DNA of 64,000 nt from Rutidosis leptorrhynchoides (lineage: Eukaryota; Streptophyta; Magnoliopsida; Asterales; Asteraceae): the NCBI RefSeq assembly GCF_046630445.1, contig NC_092337.1, positions 368,732,001 to 368,796,000 on the forward strand, read 5' to 3'. Positions 31,601-44,095 of the stretch are shown here, piece by piece. Within the stretch, counting starts at the first letter, position 1. Each line of letters starts with the position of its first letter. The position numbers were made by a program, and so were the translations under genes. The notes beneath the pieces were generated by a model that saw only the letters and a program-made list of their open reading frames with translations, made no database searches and was not told the DNA's origin.

Positions 31601-33623
31601 ATGGCTAAAGTAGGGCTTCGATCTATTTCTAGTGTTGTGATCCCCGAACGCTGTGAACGCCTCTGTAAAACCCTAGGTCTTAAAGAGGACGACATAATAT
31701 TGCCGGAATCCTGGAAGTTTATGCTGGACTTTCTGGTGGATTACGTCGGAATGTACACGCAATCATTTACAGAATGTAACCTCAGGATCCCCATTTAATC
31801 ATTTTTCCTTAGCGTTCTTGATTACTTCAAAGTCCATGTTTCGATTGTTCACCCTCTTGCCATCAAGAAGATCATGGCTTTAGAATATATGTGCAAAGCA
31901 TATGGCGGCCAGCCTTTCGTTGACCTATTTCGCTGTTTCTTCCAAACCGGTGATGCTGGGAATTGGGTTACGATTGACAAGCGTCGTAAAAAGAGGGGTA
32001 GTGTGATTGATACTCCCATGTGTTTTGCTTCTTCCATTCCTGATGTAAGCAATTGGAAAAATTCCTTTGTCTATATCAATAAATCTTTTTTCTTTTCGGA
32101 CAAATTTCCAAATGCTGTTGATAGCAGGTGGGCTACTGTTTCCAAGCAATATAGTGATCCTATTCCTGAGGATGCTAAGAATGATCCTCTCTACGGTAGG
32201 ATTTGTCGTCATCCTATAATACCTTCCACTCTTCCGAATTCCCTTCTTTTTAAGCTCGGCATGGCACTTTCATGGGAAAGAGGCGAAGCTATTCCTGTGT
32301 ACTTTTGTGGGGAAAGGGATAGGTCTTGCATGCCCATAGGTCTTATTTCTGTTTGACCCTTTTATTTTATTTTTCTGACATTGCTTGCTTTTACAGAGAT
32401 GTCTTTGCGAAATGTTATCAAGTCCTTTGGGGTGAAACAAATGACTGAAATTGTTCGTGCTAGCACTGTTGTTAAGGAGCTTGGTTCTCCTTCTTGTTCT
32501 GGTTTTATGGAGTTGGACAGTAAACCGGAGAAAGTGGCTGAATCTAGTGCTCCCAAGGTTCAACACAGCGCTAAGGTTGCTTCGGAGCATGAGGCTATTG
32601 ATGTTGATGCGGAGCCTGACGTGTCCAAGAGTATTCCTGTTAGGGCGTCTAGGCGTCAGAAAGCTGCCAGGAAAATGAAAGAGGTTGTTTCTGGTTCTCC
32701 ATTGAAAAAAGCTAAGTTTGCTCTTCGAGATGAAGATACTGATGCAAAGCTGCGGTTGAAGGTTCTGGCGACAATGTTCTTTTGGGTACGTTTCTCTGTT
32801 AGTGTTTTTTATTTGAACCATGCTTTGTTCTCAAATATATCTTTGTGTTTGTGTAGGTGATATTCCTGATATCCCTTCTTTGGAAGCTTGTTTAGATGTG
32901 TTTAACGAAATAATTCCTTCTGAGTTTGAAGATGCCTTTGTGGATACCTCTAAGCTCATTGATGTTTATACTGCTCATTGCTATCGTTCTGCTATCTATA
33001 ACCACCTCATCCTGTCCCGTTTGAAGCAGAAATCTGGCGATGTTGTGTGCCTAGAGAAGGAGGTGGAAGAGCTTAGGGATGTCAATGCATCTTCTAAAGA
33101 ATATGTGAAGATGCTCTAGGAGCGATTGTTATTGAACACATCTTGGGAAGAGGAGGTGAAATCAGCCAAAAGTGAGATTCTGAGCATGCAGGAGAAACAG
33201 AAGTTTGATGAAAAGAGGATCGCTGACTTGGAAGAGGATAACAAGGCTCTTCGTCAGGAAGCGAAAGCGTTGGCAGATCAGAAGAAGAGGTTTAATGGTT
33301 TAAAAGCAGATTATTCTGATGTAATTGCCAAGGTCATTCCCCATGTCTACAGGCAGGTTATTCGCAGTAAAGAGTTAAGCACGTTTGTTGGTGATGTTGT
33401 TCTTGCTAGCAAACTTGAGGAGAGGTGCAAATTGTTGACTGAGTTATCCAAGCAGGGAAAGCTTGAGCTTAGCAGCTATCCTGAGTATACCGATCAGGCT
33501 TCAGCCCTTGTTGATGCTGCGTGTGCTCATTTTGCCGATGCTGAGCTCAACTATGTCGCCTCTGTTGCTGCTCACACTGATGTTAAGCCTGTGGAGCTCC
33601 TCGCCTTGGTTGCGGAGCAATGA
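31601..33623 (+). pseudogene. Antisense extra ORF of the Tat element (gypsy-type transposase-like domain)
   Basis: Starts at ATG 31601 in a frame that shifts near 31795; the second frame runs to about 32339 and includes the region FRCFFQTGDAGNWVTIDKRR, typical of the plant 'putative gypsy type transposon' domain. Two small introns fit GT-AG rules: 32340-32396 (57 nt, short for a plant) and 32786-32856 (71 nt). The exon between them is Ser/Lys-rich with basic patches (RRQKAARK) like a nuclear signal. The last exon is a long coiled coil, with an in-frame TAG at 33117-33119, and ends at 33623. The gene lies opposite to the Tat pol, downstream of integrase, as the aORF of Retand-type elements. 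The molecular role of these ORFs is unknown. The frameshift and stop show this copy is inactive. Confidence 0.7.
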
Positions 33624-33747
33624 TCTTTGACGTTTGTTTGTTTTATAATCCTCTTTTGTTGTAGTGGCCTGTGTGCCAGTTACCTTATGTCTGGTGTACT
33701 TTTATCAGGCATGTGTGCCTGCTGATTCTGGGCTTTGTTGCCTATAA

Positions 33748-33953
33748 TGTTATGATAAACTAATGAACTCACCAACTTTTTGGTTGACATTTTTAAGCAT
33801 GTTTATTCTCAGGTATGAAAGAAATCTTCTGCTGTGCATTTGATCATTCTAAAGATATTACTTGGAGTCGCTCATGGCATATTTAGTACAGTACCTCGCA
33901 ATGGGACCAAATGTGGATGACTTCATCCAGATGGATTAGGACGGGTCATTACA
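33748..33953 (+). mobile_element. 206-bp solo-LTR-like insertion
   Basis: Begins TGTTATGA, ends GGGTCATTACA and is flanked by TATAA on both sides (33743-33747, 33954-33958). The body matches the last 200 bp of the LARD and LTR E LTRs, including the stem-loop block, but the U3 is missing. It is either an internally deleted solo LTR or a short derivative that moved as such. The AT-rich duplication could be chance. Confidence 0.55.
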
Positions 33954-34134
33954 TATAAACAATTTGTACTCAGTATTTTGTGGGTCATCATGCCCATCTA
34001 TGTGTTATTGCTCTATTTAACTTTAGGCAGGTTATGCCTTTGGGTTTTTTGGTTGCTTTTTGGTCATCTAGGTGTGACTCTTTAGTGACGAAATATATGC
34101 ACTTATTTCGTTGTAGAATATTACCTTTTTGTGT
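33954..34134. other. Tat 3' untranslated sequence
   Basis: Short stretch between the mini-LTR and the tandem array; no gene or motif recognised. Confidence 0.35.
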
Positions 34135-34710
34135 ATTGCTTAGGTATAGGGAGTATTCCTCTTGTGAATACTTTGCAATATCTTCGGTATACTTCCTGCA
34201 CATTGCTTAAGTATGAGAGGTATTCCTCTTTTGCGTATTGCTAGAGTTTGACAAGTATTCCTTTTGGGAATACTTTGCAATAGCTTCGGTATACCTCTTG
34301 GGTTACCTCTTGCATATCGCTTAAGTTTGACAAGTATTCCTATTGGGAATACTTTGCAATAGCTTCGGTATACCTCTCGGGTTACCTCTTGCATATCGCT
34401 TAAGTTTGATGCAATAGGTTCGGTATACCTCTTGGGTTACCTCTTGCATATCGCTTAAGTTTGACAAGTATTCCTCTTGGGAATACTTTAAAATAGTTTC
34501 GGTATACCTCTTGGGTTACCTCTTGCATATCGCTTAAGTTTGACAAGTATTCCTCTTGGGAATACTTTGCAATAGATTCGGTATACCTCTTGGATTACCT
34601 CTTGCATATTGCTTAAGTTTGACAAGTATTCCTCTTGGGAATACTTTGCAATAGCTTCGGTATACCTCTTGGGTTACCTCTTGCATATTGCTTAGGTTTG
34701 ACAAGTATTA
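34135..34710. repeat. Tandem array, 79-bp unit, in the Tat 3' region
   Basis: Five full units (starts near 34241, 34320, 34452, 34531 and 34610) with partial units before, between and after. Each full unit contains AAGTATTCC-loop-GGAATACTT, a 9-bp perfect stem, and ends with TTACCTCTTGCATATCG. Arrays between integrase and the 3' LTR are known in Tat elements and can seed satellite DNA. Confidence 0.9.
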
Positions 34711-34829
34711 CAATATTAAGCTTGGTGTTTCCAAAAGATAGTAGGATTTCATTCAAATTTCTTGTGGTAGGAAGCGTGTGAGTTTCAACTACCCATTACA
34801 AATTTTCCTACTTTCATACAACTAAAAGT

Positions 34830-35852
34830 CTAGAAATAAAACTTTCGAAGGTTTACTCCGTTCCAGGTTCTGGGGACCTGTTTCCCTTCCGTGGTTTCAA
34901 GCTTGTATGAACCGTTCCCAAAGGCTTCAGAGATTATGTATGGGCCTTCCCAAGTTGGACCCATCTTTCCTTCGTATTCTACTTTTCTAGTGTTGTTGAG
35001 CCTTAGAACATAGTCCCCTACCTTATATACCGATGGTTTGACTCACTTGTTGTATAATTTCTTAATCGTTTTCTTGTATGCTGCTTCCCGAATCAGCGCA
35101 GCTTCCCTTCTTTCTTCCTTGAGGTTGAGATTAAGACGGAGGTTCTCCTCGTTTTCTTCAAGATTCGCGGTTCTGTTGGTTAATACATGTATCTCCGTGG
35201 GGAGTACCGCCTCAGTGCCGTAAACCAAGCTGTAGGGGGTTTCTCCGTTACTCCTTTTGGGGGTGGTTCGGTGAGCCCATAGAACTAGGGGGAGTTCTTC
35301 CATCCATCCTTGGTGGCATTTACCCAATCGCTTCTCGAGGCCTTGTAAGATATCCCTGTTGGTTACTTCAACCTGTCCGTTCCCTTGTGGCTGGTAGAAG
35401 GAAGTGAAGGTTTGCTTTATTTGCAGTTTCTCGCAGAACCCCGGGAAGATACCTTCGGCGAATTGTTTTCCTTTATCCGAAACGATTTTTTGGGGTATCC
35501 CAAAACGGCATACGATGTGTTCCCAGACGAATTTTTCTATATGTTTCCCCGTCCTGGTGATTAGTGGTTTTGCTTTCGTCCACTTTGTGAAGTAGTCTAT
35601 CGCAACTACCAACCATTTGTAACCTCCTGGAGCCTCAGTGAGTGGACCCACTAGATCTATGCCCCATTTTGAGAAAGGCCATGCTGATAGCACCGATATC
35701 ATCTCTTGCTTTGGCTGTTTTTGAACTTTAGCATGGATCAGACATGGCTCACAGGTTCGTAAGAGTGTGACTGTATCTTCATGCATGGTTGGCCAGTAGT
35801 ACCCCATCCTTAGTATCTTTACCACGATTGACCTTGGTCCGGAGTGAAGTCC
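34830..35852 (-). pseudogene. Tat integrase, one premature stop
   Basis: Integrase HHCC remnant (CEPCLIHAK), catalytic core with WGIDLVGPL (Asp), SDKGKQF (Asp) and the Glu after PQGNGQVE. A TGA at 35043-35045 interrupts the frame; beyond it the C-terminal module (WEGPYIISEAF, then PRTWNGVNLRKFY) continues in the same frame to a TAG at 34830. CGA to TGA would explain the break. The N-terminal part continues on the far side of the solo LTR (38747 onward). No chromodomain, as expected for Tat. Confidence 0.85.
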
Positions 35853-38746
35853 TGTGACGCCCCGTACAAAACCATCGTGTACGATTCGTCATCAACAGGA
35901 TCTTTACACGGTCAAATACCATATGCTGTTTGAAAACCAGTTTTGCATTCATAAAAAGATGGCGCTTACAAAAGATAACGTGACACAAAGGTCGTTACAA
36001 AGTCATTATTTGAAAATAACATAAACTACAAATGCAAAAGAAAAGTTCTATGATTGAGACATCTCTAGGTAATGCAGCAGAATTCTAGCACATCAGGTCC
36101 TTAACAGCAAGTTTAAACACCAAGACAGCAAGTCTAAACAGCGGAGGCAACAAACCTCTAAGCACCTGAGAAAACATGCTTAAAAACATCAACAATAATG
36201 TTGGTGAGCTATAGTTTAAGTTGTAACAGTAATGTAAGGTAGGCCACGAGATTTCAGTGTTCCAAAACAGTATGAAAAGTATATGTTTAACCGTGGGCAC
36301 TTGGTAACTAACTTAACGTTTATAACCCCCTAAAAGTACACTTGGCGAGTGCGTATGATAACGAAGTATTAAACACCTGTTAAATGCTAGCGCGACTAGC
36401 CCGAGTGGGGATGTCAAACCCTATGGATCCATATCTAAGATTCGCGTTCACCGGTTCAAAAACCAATGACTAAACGTTACCGAGCTAAGGGGAAAGTTTA
36501 TGACGTTGTATAACCCACACATACATAAAGTTTAAGTACTCGTTCCTAGTATGTAAAACATAAAAAGCGCATGTATTCTCAGTCCCAAAAATAGTATGAG
36601 TAAAAAGGGAAGCTATAACTCACAGTGATAAGAGCGGTAAAGTCGATAATGAAAGTATGCAAGTAGTAAGTCGGTCCGAAAGGTCGTCAACCAAAGTAAA
36701 AGGTTACTAGGTCAGTATTTTATCCTCATAAGTTCTAATAGTGCATAAAATAAGTTTAAGTGTCATTATCATCATCATTCATCATCATAAAAGCTAAGTA
36801 AGTTTGACAAGAATAGAGATCGAAACAATAGGCTGATTTCGGTCAGCTGCTACGACCTCTATACAAAACGAAAACATGCGTAATCAGTGGCTATGGCTCC
36901 GTATGGGAGTCCTCTAGTTTCTGACCAATTTCCAGAACCAAACTTGTCTTCGTGTGACCGTGGCGACGGTTTAAGTGCAAGTAGGTCAGAAATTTCAGCA
37001 CAACGTTAATAGGGTGTAGTGACTTTCGGAAGGCCATAAATCCTAAACCGTAACTCGGATTAAGACGAGGTATAAATGGAAAATCATCTAATAGAACCGA
37101 GCTAACTGAAAATTAACTTTCCAGTAGCCTAGGTGGTCTGATCAGATCCCGAAAATAGTAAGCAAGGTGCTCTGGTGGGGTTCTTAGTGCTTGATGCTCA
37201 TCACAGTTCTCATCCTTGATGCTTGTAGCTTCAAGTGTACAACTCGTTGATGGGTTAGCATCACCTTGAACAAGATTCTACTATCAACACACAATATGTT
37301 AAGACCAAGTAAGAACACAACTCATTTAAGATTCTTAGATGGATGATGAACCAAGGTTACATCATATCCTTAGTCTTAACACAATTACAAGTTACATTTA
37401 CAACTAAAGCTACAAACTTTACTTCAATCAAGAAAGTATGAACATAATCTAAGTCAAATAAAGTGATGAAACCCTAAGCTAGAGAGCTTGGATCCCTTTC
37501 ACACAAGTTATAAGTTCACAAAGCTAGAAAGCTTGAACCTTTAGTGTTCGTGAAGAACTTGAAGCATAAAGCTTAGATCTTTAAGTTACATGAAGACCAT
37601 AAACACAAGTTTTGATCTTTATAACAAAGTAATGAGATCATAAGTTAGAAAACTTAGATCCATCAAAAGATATGAAGATTCAAGCTAGAAAGCTTGCATC
37701 TTGGTTGTTCTTGAAGATCTTGAAGCATAAAGCTTGGATCTTTAAGTTACATGAAGATTACCAACACAAGTTTGAATATTTATAACAAAATAACAAGATT
37801 AAAGTTAAAAGATATAGATCTACAAAGTAGGTGAAGATTCAAAGCTAGAAAGCTTGAATCTTCCATGTTCTTGAAGGATTCAAATCCAAGTTTGAATCTA
37901 CAAGATGTAATCAAGATCAAAGCTAAAAAGCTAGACCCATGATGATGATGATGATGAATTCGTGAGAGAGAGAGAGAGAGGAAGAAGAAAAAGAAAAATC
38001 AATACTTACACTTTTTAGAGAGAGAAAGAATTAGAGAGTGAGTGTGTGTGAATTACAAATGAAAGCAAGTGTAAAATGGATGGAATAAGGCTTGTATTTA
38101 TAGGTGAATGAGGTGAGGGGAGGGGGGTGGTGGCCGTGATTTTCATGGGGGGATAAGGGAGACCAACTTTTTCTTTTTGGTTAATGGTTGTCTAAAGTTG
38201 GTGCTTATGTTAGGATCCCATGCAACATTAAGGATAATACTTGACATAAATGGTAGTATGTTCCCTCTAACAAATGGGCATTTATCTTACATATTAATGG
38301 GTTACTAGCTATTAATAATTGGGCTAATTAAATAGTCCACTAACTAGTGTAGGGTAGGCTAAGGCCCAACAAGGTAGAAAGTCCAACAAGACTAACTAAT
38401 AAGCATAAGTAAATTACTACGCGTAATTAAGCATCCAAAAACCCAAGTAATTATTATTATAAAATAATAATTAAGATTTCGTAGTCATAATATTCCGATT
38501 ACGACAAAAGTTAAACGTGTACGCAGTACGCAGTTTGTTCGTAATGTCAAGTGACACTAACGGTCATAAAGGCTTCCGATGATCAAGTTAAGTATCCTAC
38601 GTACTTAAAGGCACGTTTTAACATATAAATGAAAGTAAGCCATGTGTATAAAGATTCCAGAGTATAAAGTAGCATAGTACGCACAAATACGCAGTTTCGC
38701 AAAAACATAAGGCACAAAAACCAGTCGAAAAAGTCGGGTCGTTACA
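35853..38746 (-). mobile_element. Solo LTR, 2.9 kb, with target duplication
   Basis: TGTGACGCCCCG at the left and GGGTCGTTACA at the right, flanked by AGTCC (35848-35852 and 38747-38751). Orientation is minus: the LTR stem-loop block reads in reverse at 36160-36212 and the promoter block near 36569. No PBS, PPT or coding region lies inside, so it arose by LTR-LTR recombination. A stretch at 37420-37950 has imperfect repeats of AAGCTAGAAAGCTTG, and GA runs follow at 37965. Confidence 0.9.
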
Positions 38747-40136
38747 AGTCCACATATACCTTCATGCATTTCTCTGATGATCATTGAGGCTTGGTTTGGT
38801 TTGACACATCGAAGCCATGGGGTAAGGAAATATTTTCTATACAGAGCTCCGTTCATCATTTTGTATGACGGTGCTTTGATCCGGATCTTTCGTGCTTCCT
38901 TTTTGTCTTCGGGTAAAATCCCGAGTTCCAAGTATTCCCTTATTGGCTTCATCCATGTGTTTTCTTCTTCAGTGACTAATTCGTGGACTTCCTGAGCTTC
39001 GATGGACCTTTTTTCTAACACTTCGACCAATACTTCTTTTGCGAGGTGCGCGAAGGTGATAGAAGCTAATTTGCTCAGAGCATCAGCTTTCTTGTTTTGA
39101 CTCCTCCTCACATGTTCAATTGTGAAGCTTCTGAAGCTTTCCATTAGTTCCTTGACCTTTGACAAGACCTGGTTAGCGACAAGTTGGGAATCTACAAAGG
39201 CTTGCAAATGATCGATTTTCATCTCTTTCGCTATTCTGAGCTCGGCGAGAAGAGCTTCATACTCTGCTTCGTTGTTGGTGGTGTTGAATTTGAAGTGCAG
39301 CGCATAAGTAAACTCTTGCCCTTCTGGGTTAATTAACATGAGCCCTGCCCCTGAGCCATCAGAGCTAGAAGCTCCGTCAGTGAACAGTTTCCATTCCTTT
39401 GTTTCAACCGGTGGAGTGATAATCTGTGCGAAGGTAGAGTCACTCTCTTCGTTTGTCTCGGTAGTTTCTACCATGAAGTCTGCTAATACTTGGGCCCTAA
39501 TTGAATGACGAGCTTGGAAATCAATGTCATGTTCCCCGAGCTCTATGGCCCATTTGGCCATTCTACCCGACTTTTCTGGCTTCATGAGTACCTGCCTAAT
39601 TTGCTTGTTAGTTAACACAATGATAGGATGAGCTTGAAAGTACCTCTGTAGTTTCCTTGCTGTGTGGACTAGAGCAAGCGTGAGCTTTTGGAGCTCTGGG
39701 TAGTTGGCTTCCGCACCTTGTAGAACCCGGGTTACGAAGTATATTGGAACCTGTACCTTTTCTCGCTCTGCTACTAACACCACACTGATGCATTCTTTGG
39801 ACGTTGCTAGGTAGACATAGAGTGTTTCTCCTGGCTTCGGCGACGTCAGGGTTGGCAGGTTAGCTATGTGTGCCTTCATATCAACGAAGGCTTGTTCGGC
39901 TTCTTCGGTCCATGATATCTTTTTTGCTCCCAAACATCCTTTTAAAACTTTGAGGAAAGGTAACTGTTTTTTAGCCCCCCTAGACAGGAAATGGCTTAAT
40001 GACGCTAGCTTCCCGTTTAAGCTCGGCATTTCTTTGACTGTGGTTGGTGTTTTGAGTTGTTGTAGCTTGTCTACTTTCTCTGGGTTTGCTAAGATTCCTT
40101 TCTTAGTGATATAATATCCTAGGAACCTCCCTTATT
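38747..40136 (-). pseudogene. Tat RNase H, second RNase H and integrase N-terminus
   Basis: The frame 38747-40029 carries the end of RT and the gypsy RNase H (residues about 30-190), then a second RNase H of archaeal type (LFTDGASSSDGSGAG, TTNNEAEYEALLAEL, HVRRSQNKKADALSKLAS, about 217-335), and the start of integrase up to HEGICG, where the solo LTR cuts in. The last 45 residues of the open frame come from the LTR. The first RNase H seems degraded (TNKQI in place of a TDxxPL-type motif), in line with dual-RNase-H Tat elements where the second domain takes over. A frame disruption near 40130-40150 separates this segment from the RT. Confidence 0.8.
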
Positions 40137-40844
40137 CTACCCCGAAGAGCATTTCTTGGGGTTTAGCTTCATGTTGACTGTCCGAAGCGTATCGAAGGTT
40201 TCTTGAATGTCTTTCAACAAAGTGCTTTCTTCGGAGCTTTTGATCACCATGTCGTCAACATAGGCTTCCAAGTTTCTCCCCAATTGCTTACGAAAAACTT
40301 TGTCTACCAACCTTTGGTATGTAGCTCCGGCATTCTTTAGTTCGAAGGGCATCTTCTTATAACAATAGATCCCCTTACTTGTGAAGAACGATGTCTTTTC
40401 TTCGTCTTCTTCAGCCATTTGAATCTAATGATTATCCTTGTAGGCGTCAAGAAAACACTTATATTTGTACCCGGTTAGGGATTCCACCTTCCAATTAATC
40501 TCCGACAGAGGATAGCAATCCTTTGGGCAAGCTTTGTTGATATTTGTGAGATCGACACACATTCTCCATCCTCCGTCAGATTTCTTCACCATGACGGGAT
40601 TCGCAACCCAAGTGGGGTATTTTGCTTCTCGGATTATATCAACTTGGAGTAATTCTTCGACCTCTTTGCAAGCAGCCTCATCTCTCTCGCTGGCGAGGTT
40701 TCTTTTCTTCTGATGTATCGGCTCTAGGTGCTTGTACTCGTTGAGCTTATGCTCTTTGGAGAAGGTTGTTCCATCGATATTGAGCGTTCGAGGGATGCCG
40801 GTCATATCTCCGTATTCCCAAGCGAAGATATCAATGTTGGCCTG
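40137..40844 (-). pseudogene. Tat reverse transcriptase, broken
   Basis: Minus-strand RT with the conserved WRMCVDLTNINKACPKDCYP region and the catalytic AYVDD (in 40137-40418). One in-frame stop lies between the two halves (about 40422) and a frameshift lies at the end (about 40137). The upstream end abuts the Tekay insertion at 40845; the sequence continues at 53846, with GCCTG duplicated. Confidence 0.85.
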
Positions 40845-43290
40845 TGTAGTGACCCGAACTTTTCCATGTTTATATATATTAATTGAGATTGATATTTACA
40901 TGATTAAATGTTTCCAACATGTTAAGCAATCAAACTTGTTAAGACTTGATTAATTGAAATATGTTTCATATAGACAATTGACCACCCAAGTTGACCGGTG
41001 ATTCACGAACGTTAAAACTTGTAAAAGCTATATGATGACATATATATGGATATATATATAGTTAACATGATACTATGATAAGTAAACATATCATTAAGTA
41101 TATTAACAATGAACTACATATGTAAAAACAAGATTACTAACTTAATGATTTTTAAACGAGACATATATGTAACGATTATCGTTGTAAAGACATTAATGTA
41201 TATATATCATATTAAGAGATATTCATACATGATAATATCATGATAAAATAATAATTTAAAATCTCATTTGATATTATAAACATTGGGTTAACAACATTTA
41301 ACAAGATCGTTAACCTAAAGGTTTCAAAACAACACTTACATGTAACGACTAACGATGACTTAACGACTCGGTTAAAATGTATATACATGTAGTGTTTTAA
41401 TATGTATTTATACACTTTTGAAAGACTTCAATACACTTATCAAAATACTTCTACTTAACAAAAATGCTTACAATTACATCCTCGTTCAGTTTCATCAACA
41501 ATTCTACTCGTATGCACCCGTATTCGTACTCGTACAATACACAGCTTTTAGATGTATGTACTATTGGTATATACACTCCAATGATCAGCTCTTAGCAGCC
41601 CATGTGAGTCACCTAACACATGTGGGAACCATCATTTGGCAACTAGCATGAAATATCTCATAAAATTACAAAAATATGAGTAATCATTCATGACTTATTT
41701 ACATGAAAACAAAATTACATATCCTTTATATCTAATCCATACACCAACGACCAAAAACACCTACAAACACTTTCATTCTTCAATTTTCTTCATCTAATTG
41801 ATCTCTCTCAAGTTCTATCTTCAAGTTCTAAGTGTTCTTCATAAATTCTACAAGTTCTAGTTACATAAAATCAAGAATACTTTCAAGTTTGCTAGCTCAC
41901 TTCCAATCTTGTAAGGTGATCATCCAACCTCAAGAAATCTTTGTTTCTTACAGTAGGTTATCATTCTAGTACAAGGTAATAATCATATTCAAACTTTGGT
42001 TCAATTTCTATAACTTTAACAATCTTATTTCAAGTGATGATCTTACTTGAACTTGTTTTCGTGTCATGATTCTGCTTCAAGAACTTCGAGCCATCCAAGA
42101 ATCCGTTGAAGCTAGATCCATTTTTCTCTTTTCCAGTAGGTTTATCCAAGGAACTTAAGGTAGTAATGATGTTCATAACATCATTCAATTCATACATATA
42201 AAGCTATCTTATTCGAAGGTTTAAACTTGTAATCACTAGAACATAGTTTAGTTAATTCTAAACTTGTTCGCAAACAAAAGTTAATCCTTCTAACTTGACT
42301 TTTAAAATCAACTAAACACATGTTCTATATCTATATGATATGCTAACTTAATGATTTAAAACCTGGAAACACGAAAAATACCGTAAAACCGGATTTACGC
42401 CGTCGTAGTAACACCGCGGGCTGTTTTGGGTTAGTTAATTAAAAACTATGATAAACTTTGATTTAAAAGTTGTTATTCTGAGAAAATGATTTTTATTATG
42501 AACATGAAACTATATACAAAAATTATGGTTAAACTCAAAGTGGAACTATGTTTTCTAAAATGGTCATCTAGACGTCGTTCTTTCGACTGAAATGACTACC
42601 TTTACAAAAACGACTTGTAACTTATTTTTCCGACTATAAACCTATACTTTTTCTGTTTAGATTCATAAAATAGAGTTCAATATGAAACCATAGCAATTTG
42701 ATTCACTCAAAACGGATTTAAAATGAAGAAGTTATGGGTAAAACAAGATTGGATAATTTTTCTCATTTTAGCTACGTGAAAATTGGTAACAAATCTATTC
42801 CAACCATAACTTAATCAACTTGTATTGTATATTATGTAATCTTGAGATACCATAGACACGTATACAATGTTTCGACCTATCATGTCGACACATCTATATA
42901 TATTTCGGAACAACCATAGACACTCTATATGTGAATGTTGGAGTTAGCTATACAGGGTTGAGGTTGATTCCAAAATATATATAGTTTGAGTTGTAATCAA
43001 TACTGAGATACGTATACACTGGGTCGTGGATTGATTCAAGATAATATTTATCGATTTATTTCTGTACATCTAACTGTGGACAACTAGTTGTAGGTTACTA
43101 ACGAGGACAGCTGACTTAATAAACTTAAAACATCAAAATATATTAAAAGTGTTGTAAATATATTTTGAACATACTTTGATATATATGTATATATTGTTAT
43201 AGGTTCGTGAAACAACCAGTGGCCAAGTCTTACTTCCCGACAAAGTAAAAATTTGTGAAAGTGAGTTATAGTCCCACTTTTAAAATCTAA

Positions 43291-43330
43291 TATTTTTGGG
43301 ATGAGAATACATGCAGGTTTTATAAATGAT
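43291..43330 (+). promoter_or_regulatory. Candidate Tekay LTR core promoter
   Basis: TTTTTGGGATGAGAATACATGC followed by TTTTATAAATG. It is the counterpart of the block at 19551 in the LARD and is kept in diverged LTRs. Confidence 0.4.
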
Positions 43331-44025
43331 TTACAAAATAGACACAAGTATGTGAAACTACATTCTATGGTTGAATTATCAAAATCGAATATGCCCCTTT
43401 TTATTAAGTCTGGTAATCTAAGAATTAGGGAACAGACACCCTAATTGACGCGAATCCTAAAGATAGATCTATTGGGCCTAACAAACCCCATCCAAAGTAC
43501 CGGATGCTTTAGTACTTCGAAATTTATATCATATCCGAAGGGTGTCCCGGAATGATGGGGATATTCTTATATATGCATCTTGTTAATGTCGGTTACCAGG
43601 TGTTCACCATATGAATGATTTTTATCTCTATGTATGGGATGTGTATTGAAATATGAAATCTTGTGGTCTATTGTTACGATTTGATATATATTGGTTAAAC
43701 CTATAACTCACCAACATTTTTGTTGACGTTTAAAGCATGTTTATTCTCAGGTGAATACTAAGAGCTTCCGCTGTTGCATACTAAAATAAGGACAAGATTT
43801 GGAGTCCATGTTTGTATGATATTGTGTAAAAACTGCATTCAAGAAACTGATTTCGATGTAACATATTTGTATTGTAAACCATTATGTAATGGTCGTGTGT
43901 AAACAGGATATTTTAGATTATCATTATTTCATAATCTACGTAAAGCTTTTTAAACCTTTATTTATGAAATAAAGGTTATGGTTTGTTTTAAAAATGAATG
44001 CAGTCTTTGAAAAACGTCTCATATA

Positions 44026-44039
44026 GAGGTCAAAACCTC
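44026..44039 (+). promoter_or_regulatory. U5 stem-loop near the LTR end
   Basis: GAGGT, CAAA, ACCTC. The same five-base stem with different loops occurs in LTR E (30867), LTR A (54445, minus) and element B (56135, minus), in each case 55-56 nt from the LTR 3' end. Confidence 0.55.
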
Positions 44040-44095
44040 GCAACGAAATCAATTAATATGGAACGTTTTTAATCAATAAGAACGGGACATTTCAG

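Larger units (their letters stand above)
40845..44094 (+). repeat. Tekay 5' LTR
   Basis: 3250 bp, starting TGTAGTGACCCG and ending GGGACATTTCA. It contains the promoter-like block (43291-43330, TATA at about 43318), the stem-loop block (43705-43751) and the U5 hairpin GAGGT-CAAA-ACCTC (44026-44039), which lies 55 nt from the LTR end. No LTR gene is seen. Confidence 0.95.

Noticed and set aside
32270-32821. 183-codon minus-strand frame
   Set aside because: It is the shadow of the spliced antisense ORF on the plus strand, which has the better domain and intron evidence.
34135-34710. CRISPR-like array
   Set aside because: Units are contiguous without unique spacers; it is a plant tandem repeat inside a retroelement.
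37420-37950. Gene-like repeats of AAGCTAGAAAGCTTG in the solo LTR
   Set aside because: They are low-order imperfect repeats with no open frame.
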